64,000 bases of DNA from Dyella flagellata (lineage in GTDB: Bacteria > Pseudomonadota > Gammaproteobacteria > Xanthomonadales > Rhodanobacteraceae). The DNA lies in the NCBI RefSeq assembly GCF_030160275.1, contig NZ_BSOA01000014.1, positions 124,001-188,000 of the forward strand. Direction: 5' to 3'. Positions 56,905 through 64,000 of the stretch are shown here, one piece after another. The notes beneath the pieces are model-generated. The model saw nothing but the letters and a program-made list of their open reading frames with translations, was not told the origin of the DNA and did not search any database. The position numbers and the translations under genes were made by a program. How positions within the stretch are numbered: position 1 is the first letter of the stretch; each line of letters starts with the position of its first letter.

Positions 56905-57815
56905 TGAAGCTACCCTGGCGCCTGTCCTGGCTGCTGGCGATCACCCTGGTGCTGGCCGGTTGCGGCGGTCATCGCGGCACGCGGCCTTCGTCATCGCATG
57001 CCGGTTCAGGCCGGTCCAGCCAGGGTTCCGGTGGCTTCTACGACGACACCAGCAAACCTCAGGGCAGCCGCTATCGCGACGGTACGGACAGCATTCCGGG
57101 TGGTCCGCCACCGGACGTGAGCAACTTGCCTGAGCCGGTACCCAAGGTCGAGCCGCGCTCGCTGTATGGCAACAAGTCACCGTACAGCGTCTTGGGTCGC
57201 ACCTACACGGTGCTGCCCACCGCGCATGGCTACGACGAGCGCGGCATCGCCTCGTTCTACGGCAGCAAGTTCCACGGCTATAAGACCTCGAGCCTCGAGG
57301 ACTACGACATGTACAAGTTCACCGCCGCCAGCAAGGTGCTGCCGCTGCCGAGCTACGCGCGGGTGACCAACTTGCAGACCGGCAAGAGCGTGATCGTGCG
57401 CGTCAACGATCGGGGACCGTTCCACGAGGACCGCGTGATCGACCTGTCCTACGCCGCGGCCGTAAAGATCGGCATCTGGCCCAAGGGCACCGGACTGGTG
57501 GAAGTGCAGGGCATCGACCCTTCGGCGCCACCGCAACAGGAGGCGCCGCCACCACTTGTCAGCGCTACGCCAGCCCATCCGCCCAGTATTTACCTGCAGG
57601 TTGGTGCATTCTCCGACCTGGTCAACGCCGAGCGCGTCGCGGCACAGTTACGGGTGGCGAATTTTGCGCCGGTGCAGGTGTCTGATGCGACGATAGCCGG
57701 CCGCTTGGTACACCGCGTGCGGATAGGGCCGCTGAACGATGTGGACAGCGCCGATCACGTCAGCGCCAAGATTGAACAAATGGGGCTGCCGCAGCCGCAG
57801 GTCGCGGTAGACTGA
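56904..57815 (+). CDS. rlpA: RlpA-like lipoprotein, degenerate catalytic motif
   Basis: The 303-residue lipoprotein has a lipobox (LVLAGCGG), an RlpA double-psi beta-barrel (GIASFYGSKFHGYKTSS, YARVTNLQTGKSVIVRVNDRGPF, DRVIDLSYAAAVKIG) and a C-terminal SPOR domain (SIYLQVGAFSDLVNAERVAAQL). In active RlpA the segment reads about TANGExxDxxxxTAAH; here it is SSLEDYDMYKFTAAS, so the conserved His is Ser. It overlaps mltB by one nucleotide (TGATG). Binding to denuded septal glycan is the family role; activity is doubtful here. Confidence 0.93.
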   Translation: MKLPWRLSWLLAITLVLAGCGGHRGTRPSSSHAGSGRSSQGSGGFYDDTSKPQGSRYRDGTDSIPGGPPPDVSNLPEPVPKVEPRSLYGNKSPYSVLGRTYTVLPTAHGYDERGIASFYGSKFHGYKTSSLEDYDMYKFTAASKVLPLPSYARVTNLQTGKSVIVRVNDRGPFHEDRVIDLSYAAAVKIGIWPKGTGLVEVQGIDPSAPPQQEAPPPLVSATPAHPPSIYLQVGAFSDLVNAERVAAQLRVANFAPVQVSDATIAGRLVHRVRIGPLNDVDSADHVSAKIEQMGLPQPQVAVD

Positions 57816-57875
57816 GCGTTTATTAGAAAAAGTAGGGCGCCTCGCGCGCCGCGTATTGACGGATGTAAGCCCACA

Positions 57876-59105
57876 ATGAATCTGTTCCGCTGCTCCCTGC
57901 ACGTTTTTGCCGCCGCCGCCCTGGTGATCGGCGCCAGTGCCATTGCCCAGCAAACACCGCCCAAGCCGGTGCCGAACCCGCCCCCGGCGCCGGCTGCCGT
58001 AGCGGTCCCGGTGCCACCGCCGCCGGACGTGGATGCCAAGGCCTGGGTGCTGATGGATTACACCACCGGCCAGGTACTCGCCTCCAAGAATCCCGATGAA
58101 CGGGTGGAGCCGGCTTCTCTCACCAAGGTGATGACCGACTATGTGATCTCGGCGCAGCTGGCGGCCGGCAAGATCCATTTCAACGATCAGGTCACGATCA
58201 GCGAGCATGCGTGGCGCGCAGGCGGTGCGGGCACCGACGGTTCTACCAGCTTCCTCAAGCTCAACAGCCAGGTGCCGCTGAAGGACCTGCTGTACGGCAT
58301 GATCATCCAGTCCGGCAACGACTCCGCCATTGCGCTGGCCGAGCACACGGCTGGCTCGGAGGAAACCTTCGCGAACCTGATGAACGCCTATGCCAAGCAG
58401 TTGGGCATGGTGAACACCCATTTCGTGGACGCTTCAGGCTATCCGGCCGATGGTCATTACTCGACGGCGCATGACATCGCCATCCTTTCGCGTGCCCTGA
58501 TCCACGATTATCCGGACGATTACGCGATCTCCGCGATCAAGGAGTTCACCTGGAACGGCATCAAGCAAGGCAACCGCAACACCTTGCTGTGGCGCGACCC
58601 CAGCGTGGACGGCATCAAGACCGGCCACACCGCCGCGGCAGGCTTCTGCCTGGCCGCTTCGGCCAAGCACGGCGATGCGCGCATGATCGCGATCGTGATG
58701 GGCGCCAGCAGCGCAAAAGCGCGTGCGGACTCCGCGATAGCGCTGATGAATTACGGTTTCCGTTTCTACGAAACGCACAAGCTCTACGAAGCCAACAAGC
58801 CGCTGTCCACGCCGCGGCTATGGAAGGGCGAGCAGAATGAACTTCCGCTCGGCGTCGCACAGGACGTGATGGTGACCGTGAAGACCGGCGACTATGAAAA
58901 GCTCAAGGCGACCATGGACATTCCGGCCACGCTGATCGCGCCCTACAAGAAGGGCCAGCAGGTTGGCACGTTGCACATCGCCCAGGACGGCCAGGCTGTG
59001 CTGGACGTTCCGCTGGTGGCGCTGAACGACGCGCCGCAGGGTGGCTTCTTCAAGCGTCTGTGGGACAGCATCCTGCTGTGGTTCCACGGTAGCGGCAAGA
59101 AGTGA
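57876..59105 (+). CDS. dacC: D-alanyl-D-alanine carboxypeptidase (PBP5/6 type)
   Basis: The 409-residue protein starts with a signal peptide and a Pro/Ala-rich spacer (about 25-55), then a peptidase S11 domain with EPASLTKVM (Ser-x-x-Lys), SGN in IIQSGNDSA, and KTG in DGIKTGHTA. The C-terminal half is a PBP5-like beta domain ending in an amphipathic segment GGFFKRLWDSILLWFHG that likely attaches it to the membrane. It trims pentapeptides. dacA or dacC cannot be distinguished by sequence. Confidence 0.92.
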   Translation: MNLFRCSLHVFAAAALVIGASAIAQQTPPKPVPNPPPAPAAVAVPVPPPPDVDAKAWVLMDYTTGQVLASKNPDERVEPASLTKVMTDYVISAQLAAGKIHFNDQVTISEHAWRAGGAGTDGSTSFLKLNSQVPLKDLLYGMIIQSGNDSAIALAEHTAGSEETFANLMNAYAKQLGMVNTHFVDASGYPADGHYSTAHDIAILSRALIHDYPDDYAISAIKEFTWNGIKQGNRNTLLWRDPSVDGIKTGHTAAAGFCLAASAKHGDARMIAIVMGASSAKARADSAIALMNYGFRFYETHKLYEANKPLSTPRLWKGEQNELPLGVAQDVMVTVKTGDYEKLKATMDIPATLIAPYKKGQQVGTLHIAQDGQAVLDVPLVALNDAPQGGFFKRLWDSILLWFHGSGKK

Positions 59106-59131
59106 GAATGCGGCGCAAGCTGCGGATTTTC

Positions 59132-59159
59132 GTAGGCTGGGATAACAATCCCAGCCTAC
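59132..59159. repeat. GTAGGCTGGGAT palindrome
   Basis: GTAGGCTGGGAT, a 4-nt loop and its exact 12-nt complement form a perfect hairpin between dacC and the ybeD-type gene. It is the simplest copy of the family at 35298, 45004 and 63689, and could act as a stem-loop in the transcript. Confidence 0.8.
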
Positions 59160-59196
59160 TAGCCAAGCCCGCCATTGAGTCGAGTGGAGGCTCCTT

Positions 59197-59487
59197 ATGA
59201 AAGACCTGAGCGACATCAAGGCGCAGCAGGAAGGCCAGGGGTTTCAATTCCCTGGCGAGTTCGAGATCACCGCGATGGGCAATGCCAGTGCGGACCTGAA
59301 GGCCAGGGTGCCGGAGATTCTTGAAGGCATCGGGCTGCACGTCCTGCATGAGACGGTCAAGCACCGCCATTCGCGCGAAGGCAACTTCCTTTCCGTCACC
59401 GTTAGCTTCCGCTGCGAGACGCGCGAGCAATATGAGCTGGCGCACAGCGCGCTGCGGGCGGATCAGGATATTCGCTATACGCTTTGA
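59197..59487 (+). CDS. ybeD: YbeD/UPF0250 (DUF493) protein
   Basis: The 96-residue protein matches the DUF493 family: FQFPGEFEITAMGNASADL near the start, then TVKHRHSREGNFLSVTVSFRC and the end QYELAHSALRADQDIRYTL. Its place between the dac gene and lipB is the widely conserved dacA-ybeD-lipB order. An ACT-like fold is known in the family; biochemical role is unclear. Confidence 0.94.
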   Translation: MKDLSDIKAQQEGQGFQFPGEFEITAMGNASADLKARVPEILEGIGLHVLHETVKHRHSREGNFLSVTVSFRCETREQYELAHSALRADQDIRYTL

Positions 59488-59589
59488 CCGCGGGGCAGGA
59501 AGCCAAGGAACATAAGCGCCTCCAGTACTTGTTCCCATCGCGATCAACCCTATCTGCTGTCCTGTCATACCCGCCTTGATGGTCTTGCC

Positions 59590-60279
59590 GTGACCGACCC
59601 GTCCCCGTTCTCAGTGCCCTCGCTCCTGGTCCGTCGCCTGGGCCGCCAGCCCTACGCGCCGGTCTGGCAGGCGATGAGCGCCTTCACCGACAACCGTACC
59701 GCCACCACTACCGACGAACTCTGGGTGCTGGAGCACGATCCCGTCTTCACGCTCGGGCAGGCCGGCAAGATGGAGCATGTCTTGGCGCCGGGCGAGATCC
59801 CGGTGGTGCCGGTGGATCGAGGCGGACAGGTCACCTACCACGGCCCTGGCCAGATCGTGGCCTATCCGCTGATCGATCTGCGCCGCGTCGGAGTGGGGGT
59901 GCGTGAGCTGGTGTGCCGGATAGAGCAGGCCATCATCGACACCCTGGAGCACTGGAATATCCAGGCTGTCCGTCGCGAAGGGGCACCCGGGGTGTACGTA
60001 GGGGATGCCAAGGTGGCGGCCTTGGGCCTGCGTGTGCGCCGCGGCTGCAGCTTTCACGGGCTGGCCTTCAATGTGAATATGAACCTGGAACCGTTTCACC
60101 GCATTAATCCTTGCGGTTACAAGGACCTGGCGGTCACGCAAGTGCTAGACTTGGGCGGTCCGTCGCGGCTGTCGGACGTCGAGGATGTGCTGATCGGCGA
60201 ATTCTGCCGGCAGTTCGGCTTCGAGGCTGAATCGGCCGCTCCCGTGATCCCCGAACTCCCCGCCCGGCTGGCGGTCTGA
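59590..60279 (+). CDS. lipB: Octanoyl-[acyl-carrier-protein] transferase LipB
   Basis: The 229-residue enzyme has [56 protein letters not shown] (Lys), and INPCGYKDL (catalytic Cys). It moves octanoate from acyl carrier protein to lipoyl domains such as GcvH. It starts with GTG. It is followed 8 bp later by lipA. Confidence 0.97.
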   Translation: MTDPSPFSVPSLLVRRLGRQPYAPVWQAMSAFTDNRTATTTDELWVLEHDPVFTLGQAGKMEHVLAPGEIPVVPVDRGGQVTYHGPGQIVAYPLIDLRRVGVGVRELVCRIEQAIIDTLEHWNIQAVRREGAPGVYVGDAKVAALGLRVRRGCSFHGLAFNVNMNLEPFHRINPCGYKDLAVTQVLDLGGPSRLSDVEDVLIGEFCRQFGFEAESAAPVIPELPARLAV

Positions 60280-60287
60280 GCTATTTC

Positions 60288-61295
60288 ATGAGCGAAACCA
60301 ACGCATCCTCCAGCAAGGTCATTCCGATCAGCGTCGTCAGTGGCGCCCCTGCCGAAAAGCAGCTGGGCGGCGACAAGATCGCGCTCAATCGCGCCGGCTT
60401 CGCTACCGACGTGCCTACGCTGCGCAAGCCGAGCTGGATCCGCGTGCGCCTGCCACAGGGCAACGCCGTGCAGGTGCTCAAGGCACGCCTGCGTGAGAAC
60501 GCGCTGGTGACCGTGTGTGAAGAAGCGTCTTGTCCGAACATCCATGAGTGCTTCAGCAAAGGCACCGCTACGTTCATGATCCTGGGTGAGGTGTGCACGC
60601 GCCGCTGTTCGTTCTGCGACGTGGCGCATGGCCGTCCGGCAGCGCCCGATCCGCTGGAGCCAGCGCGCCTGGCCGACACCATTGCCGACATGCGATTGAA
60701 ATACGTGGTGATCACTTCGGTGGATCGCGACGATCTGCGCGACGGTGGCGCCGAGCATTTCGCCGCCTGCATCCGCGCCGTGCGTCATGCCACTCCCGCC
60801 ACCCGCATCGAAATCCTAACGCCGGATTTCCGCGGCAAGGGGCGTATGGAGCGCGCGCTGGAAGTACTGAAGGAATTCCCGCCGGACGTGTTCAACCACA
60901 ATCTCGAAACGGTGCCGCACCTGTATCGTGAAGTGCGTCCGGGCGCCGATTACCAATGGTCGCTGGATCTGCTCAAGCGCTTCAAGGCGCAGCATCCGGA
61001 CGTCCCCACCAAGTCCGGCATCATGCTGGGCCTGGGCGAAACCTACGAACAGGTGATCGAAACGCTGCGCGACTTGCGCGCGCATGACGTGGATATGGTC
61101 ACCATCGGCCAGTACCTGCAGCCCACGCCGCATCATCATCCGGTGCTGCGCTACTGGACCCCGGACGAATTCGAAGCCTTGCGCGTCGCCGGCGAGGCGA
61201 TGGGCTTCCAGCACGTCGCCTCCGGCCCTCTAGTCCGTTCTTCCTATCATGCCGACCAGCAGGCTCACGCGGCTGGCGTCACCGAGCACGCCTGA
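60288..61295 (+). CDS. lipA: Lipoyl synthase
   Basis: The 335-residue radical SAM enzyme has the auxiliary cluster cysteines in [12 protein letters not shown] and the radical SAM motif CTRRCSFC. Conserved [15 protein letters not shown] and [20 protein letters not shown] follow. It inserts two sulfurs into octanoyl groups. Co-transcribed with lipB; the stop is 10 bp before prc. Confidence 0.98.
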   Translation: MSETNASSSKVIPISVVSGAPAEKQLGGDKIALNRAGFATDVPTLRKPSWIRVRLPQGNAVQVLKARLRENALVTVCEEASCPNIHECFSKGTATFMILGEVCTRRCSFCDVAHGRPAAPDPLEPARLADTIADMRLKYVVITSVDRDDLRDGGAEHFAACIRAVRHATPATRIEILTPDFRGKGRMERALEVLKEFPPDVFNHNLETVPHLYREVRPGADYQWSLDLLKRFKAQHPDVPTKSGIMLGLGETYEQVIETLRDLRAHDVDMVTIGQYLQPTPHHHPVLRYWTPDEFEALRVAGEAMGFQHVASGPLVRSSYHADQQAHAAGVTEHA

Positions 61296-61305
61296 AGAGA
61301 ACCCC

Positions 61306-63621
61306 ATGACCCTTCGCTTTCGCCCACTGCTGGCCCTGCTGATCGCCTTCAGCGTCACGACCACGGCAGCCTTTGCGCAATCGGCCGCGGATCTTGGCGC
61401 CTCCAAGCCGCGCAAGGTATCGGAGCTGCCGCTGCAGCCGACCGGCGATGAAGCCAACGCGGCGCTGATCTCGGCGCACCTGCTCACCCGCTTCCACTAC
61501 GACGCGCAGCCGCTCGACAATGCGATGTCGCAGAAGATCTACAACTTGTACTTCAAGTTGCTGGATGGGGAGAAGGTCTTCTTCACGCAGGAGGACATGG
61601 CCAAGTTCGCCAAGTACAAGGACCAGTTCGGCAACGCGATCTGGAACAAAGACCTGTCCGGCCCGTTCGACATCTTCAACCAGTACATCCTGCGCGCCAT
61701 CGACCGCATGAACTATGCGCGCAGCCTGTTGAAGCAAGGTTTTGACTTCAATACCAGCGACACCTACATCATCGATCGCAAGAAGGCGGACTGGCCCAAG
61801 GACCAGAACGAACTCAACGACCTGTGGCGCAAGCGCACCATGAACGACTGGTTGCGCCTGAAACTCGCCGGCAAGAACGACGATGACATCCGCAAGACGC
61901 TGGACAAGCGCTACGGCAGCTACATCGACCGCATGAAGCAGCTGGACAGCCAGGACGCGTTCCAGACCTTCATGACCGCGTATGCGAACTCCACCGATCC
62001 GCATACCGACTATATGGCCCCGCGCGCGGCCGAGAACTTCGATATCTCGATGAAGCTGTCGCTGGAAGGTATCGGCGCCGTGCTGCAGCAGCGCGACGAT
62101 TACACCGTGATCCGCGAACTGGTGCCCGGCGGCCCGGCGATCAAGTCCGGCAAGCTGCACGTGGGCGACTATGTGATGGGCGTGGGCCAGGGTGATGGTG
62201 GTTCGATCCAGGACGTGGTCGGCTGGCGCATCGACGATGTGGTCAACCTGATCCGCGGCAAGAAGGACACCACCGTGCGCCTGGAAGTAGTGCCCGCCGA
62301 CCAGGGCGCCGAGGGCAAGCACGAAACCATCACGCTGGTGCGCAAGAAGGTCACCATCGAAGAGCAGGCCGCCAAGAAGAAGGTCATCCAGATCAGCGAC
62401 AACGGGGTTACCCGTAAGATCGGCGTGATCGAGCTGCCGATGTTCTATTCCGACTTCGGCGCCCGTAGCGAAGGCGACAAGAACTTCAAGAGCGCTACCC
62501 GCGATGTCGCCAAGTTGCTGGGTGAGCTGAAAGCCGAAGGGGTGCAGGGCGTAGTGGTAGACCTGCGCAACAACGGCGGCGGTTCGCTGTACGAGGCGAA
62601 CGAACTCACCGGCCTGTTCATCGACAAGGGGCCGGTGGTGCAGGTGCGCGATGCGCGCGGCCAGGTGCAGGTGCAGGGCGACGACGATCCGGGCATGGCC
62701 TGGAGCGGTCCGCTGGCGGTGCTGGTCAACCGTGGCACGGCTTCGGCTTCGGAGATTTTCTCCGCCGCGATCCAGGACTACGGACGTGGCTTGATCATCG
62801 GCACGGATACCTTCGGCAAGGGCACGGTGCAGACCCTGATCGACCTGAACCGTTTCGCCGCCGACACCGACGCCAAGCCGGACTTCGGTGCGCTGAAGAT
62901 GACGGTGCAGGAATTCTTCCGCATCAACGGCGGCTCGACCCAGCTGCGCGGCGTCACGCCGGATCTGCAGTACCCCAGCAATGGCGACGACAAGGATTTT
63001 GGCGAGTCCACCTACGACAACGCGCTGCCGTGGACGCAAATCGCGCCCGCCGACTACAAGCCGGTGGCCGACATGAAGGCCTATCTGCCGCAGCTGGCGC
63101 AGATGCACGACGCGCGCGTGGCCAAGTCGACGGCATGGCAACTGATGCTGGACGAGCTGAACCAGTACAAGAAGCTGGCTGACCGCACCAGCATCTCGCT
63201 GAACTATGGGCAGCGCGAGGCCGAGCGCAAGCAATTGGATGCGATGCAGGCCGAGTTCCGTGCACGCCATAAAACCATTGACGGCGGCAGCGCTGACGTC
63301 GACGAACAAGGCCAGCTCGACGACGGCCTCAACCCAAGCGAGCGCAGCCTGAAGTCGGAGCTGAAGGAACAGGAAGAAGCCAAGAAGGCGCCCGATCCGC
63401 AGTTGCAGGAAACCGCGCACATCCTGTTCGACGCAGTCGGCTTGATCGATGCCAACCCGAAGCTGGCGGCCGAAGTGTTGCCGTACGGTGGCAAGCAAGG
63501 CGACAGCCCGGCGATGGCCTCGGCCAATGCCAATGGGGTGGTCTCGTTGCCAACCCCGATGGTCGAACCGGGCGCCTCCCAGGCGCCCGCGCCGGCGGCG
63601 TCGAGCAGCGGCGGCAAGTAA
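61306..63621 (+). CDS. prc: Carboxy-terminal processing protease Prc (Tsp)
   Basis: The 771-residue periplasmic protease has a signal peptide (MTLRFRPLLALLIAFSVTTTAAFA in full, key ending AAFAQ), an N-terminal helical domain, a PDZ domain (EGIGAVLQQRDDYTVIRELVPGGPAIKSGKLHVGD, core GGPAIKSGKL), and the S41 core with catalytic Ser near residue 480 (GTASASEIF) and Lys near 504 (FGKGTVQT). The C-terminal DUF3340-like part is long and ends in Ala/Pro repeats. GAAGAG precedes the ATG. It degrades or trims periplasmic proteins and is known to control cell-wall enzymes. Confidence 0.95.
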   Translation: MTLRFRPLLALLIAFSVTTTAAFAQSAADLGASKPRKVSELPLQPTGDEANAALISAHLLTRFHYDAQPLDNAMSQKIYNLYFKLLDGEKVFFTQEDMAKFAKYKDQFGNAIWNKDLSGPFDIFNQYILRAIDRMNYARSLLKQGFDFNTSDTYIIDRKKADWPKDQNELNDLWRKRTMNDWLRLKLAGKNDDDIRKTLDKRYGSYIDRMKQLDSQDAFQTFMTAYANSTDPHTDYMAPRAAENFDISMKLSLEGIGAVLQQRDDYTVIRELVPGGPAIKSGKLHVGDYVMGVGQGDGGSIQDVVGWRIDDVVNLIRGKKDTTVRLEVVPADQGAEGKHETITLVRKKVTIEEQAAKKKVIQISDNGVTRKIGVIELPMFYSDFGARSEGDKNFKSATRDVAKLLGELKAEGVQGVVVDLRNNGGGSLYEANELTGLFIDKGPVVQVRDARGQVQVQGDDDPGMAWSGPLAVLVNRGTASASEIFSAAIQDYGRGLIIGTDTFGKGTVQTLIDLNRFAADTDAKPDFGALKMTVQEFFRINGGSTQLRGVTPDLQYPSNGDDKDFGESTYDNALPWTQIAPADYKPVADMKAYLPQLAQMHDARVAKSTAWQLMLDELNQYKKLADRTSISLNYGQREAERKQLDAMQAEFRARHKTIDGGSADVDEQGQLDDGLNPSERSLKSELKEQEEAKKAPDPQLQETAHILFDAVGLIDANPKLAAEVLPYGGKQGDSPAMASANANGVVSLPTPMVEPGASQAPAPAASSSGGK

Positions 63622-63641
63622 GGCCGGCTGTTACGAAAAGG

Positions 63642-63666
63642 CGGCGCTTCGGCGCCGTTTTTTTTT
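63642..63666 (+). terminator. Rho-independent terminator after prc
   Basis: CGGCGC, a TTCG loop and GCGCCG are followed by nine T residues, 20 bp after the prc stop codon. A classic strong terminator that probably ends the lipB-lipA-prc transcript. Confidence 0.9.
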
Positions 63667-63688
63667 GGCCATCATTGCGGCAAAAGCA

Positions 63689-63756
63689 CGTAGGCTGGGA
63701 TGCTAATCCCAGCTTTCTACACGGCATCCCGATGCTGGGATTCATCCCAGCCTACG
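63689..63756. repeat. Inverted pair of the GTAGGCTGGGAT palindrome
   Basis: Left arm 63689-63713 (CGTAGGCTGGGAT core) and right arm 63734-63756 (its inverted copy) flank a 20-nt spacer. Each arm also has its own internal palindrome. It lies between prc and the convergent gene at the window end and repeats the layout of the element at 35298-35369. Confidence 0.8.
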
Positions 63757-63812
63757 CGCTAAACCCCCCCCGCTGCATGGCCGGGGAGGGAGCGGATGCC
63801 TGCAAGCCTGCG

Positions 63813-64000
63813 CTAGTTTGCCTTGCCGTTCGCCTTCTGCGCCTTTTGCCACTGCTCGTACTCCGTTACCTGTGGCAAATCGCGCAGCAGCTTCGAATGC
63901 GGGTCGACGATCACCAGTGCATCCGCGGGGATCTGCAGCGTACCTTCGCCATGCGTCATCGGCAGCACATGCACGCTATCGTCTACCTGCACTTCCACCG
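63813..64000 (-). CDS. C-terminal end of a protein extending past the window
   Basis: The minus-strand frame is open to the edge; about 62 C-terminal residues are visible: VHVLPMTHGEGTLQIPADALVIVDPHSKLL and then a helical, Lys/Ala-rich end. The 'VIVDPxxxLL' strand with a preceding acidic beta-region resembles C-terminal domains of M1-family peptidase-like proteins, but this is tentative. It is convergent with prc. No confident function. Confidence 0.55.
   Translation of the reverse strand, partial: VEVQVDDSVHVLPMTHGEGTLQIPADALVIVDPHSKLLRDLPQVTEYEQWQKAQKANGKAN

Noticed and set aside
61279-63498. 739-codon open frame opposite prc
   Set aside because: Antisense shadow of prc with biased composition.

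Overview
The window looks like chromosomal DNA of a high-GC gammaproteobacterium of the order Xanthomonadales, most likely a Rhodanobacteraceae genus such as Dyella, Frateuria or Rhodanobacter. The evidence is the protein repertoire (MetJ-type repressor, FadE, GTP-dependent PEP carboxykinase, mreBCD-mrdAB-mltB-rlpA-dac-ybeD-lipB-lipA supercluster) and gene order. The genus is inferred from family knowledge; no search was run. No rRNA, tRNA, CRISPR array, prophage or intact insertion sequence was seen. The first ~3 kb is visibly lower in GC and gene-poor.

Layout. 1-3 kb: the end of a membrane glycosyltransferase-like gene, a 1.1 kb stretch without a convincing gene, and an exported beta-helix protein. 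3-9 kb: etfBA and the ETF:quinone oxidoreductase on the minus strand, separated by a two-domain glycosyltransferase. 9-15 kb: amidase/AlkB pair, gcvT, gcvH, a MetJ repressor domain fused to a histone H1-like tail, and a TonB-like protein. 15-22 kb: serine hydrolase, GMC oxidoreductase, transporter, CBS protein, lipid-linked glycosyltransferase, mtgA. 22-31 kb: hslO, a GAF-GAF-GGDEF-EAL protein, an unknown exported protein, an ECF sigma/anti-sigma/DUF4097 operon, pckG. 31-37 kb: TetR regulator divergent from alpha/beta hydrolase-fadE, hotdog protein, CPBP protease. 37-43 kb: a minus-strand signalling cluster (hybrid kinase, CheR, CheB, response regulator-GGDEF) with a 280-bp nested inverted repeat before its last gene. 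43-50 kb: prfC, a ParE/Phd toxin-antitoxin pair, a stand-alone EF-G, and a PfkB/DUF1304/M24 operon. 50-64 kb: the elongasome and lipoate cluster on the plus strand, ending with the Prc protease.

How the genes work together. ETF, ETF:QO and FadE form the fatty-acid beta-oxidation electron route to the quinone pool. GcvT and GcvH are glycine-cleavage parts, and LipB/LipA make the lipoyl cofactor GcvH needs. MreBCD, PBP2, RodA, MltB, RlpA, the D,D-carboxypeptidase and MtgA build and remodel peptidoglycan, and Prc commonly controls such enzymes. Two GGDEF proteins add cyclic-di-GMP signalling.

Most notable items: (1) the MetJ-histone H1 fusion; (2) the 280-bp nested inverted repeat between cheB and the diguanylate cyclase gene; (3) a family of intergenic palindromes with the core GGCTGGGAT/ATCCCAGCC, seen at four loci; (4) an RlpA homologue whose conserved catalytic-region histidine is serine.
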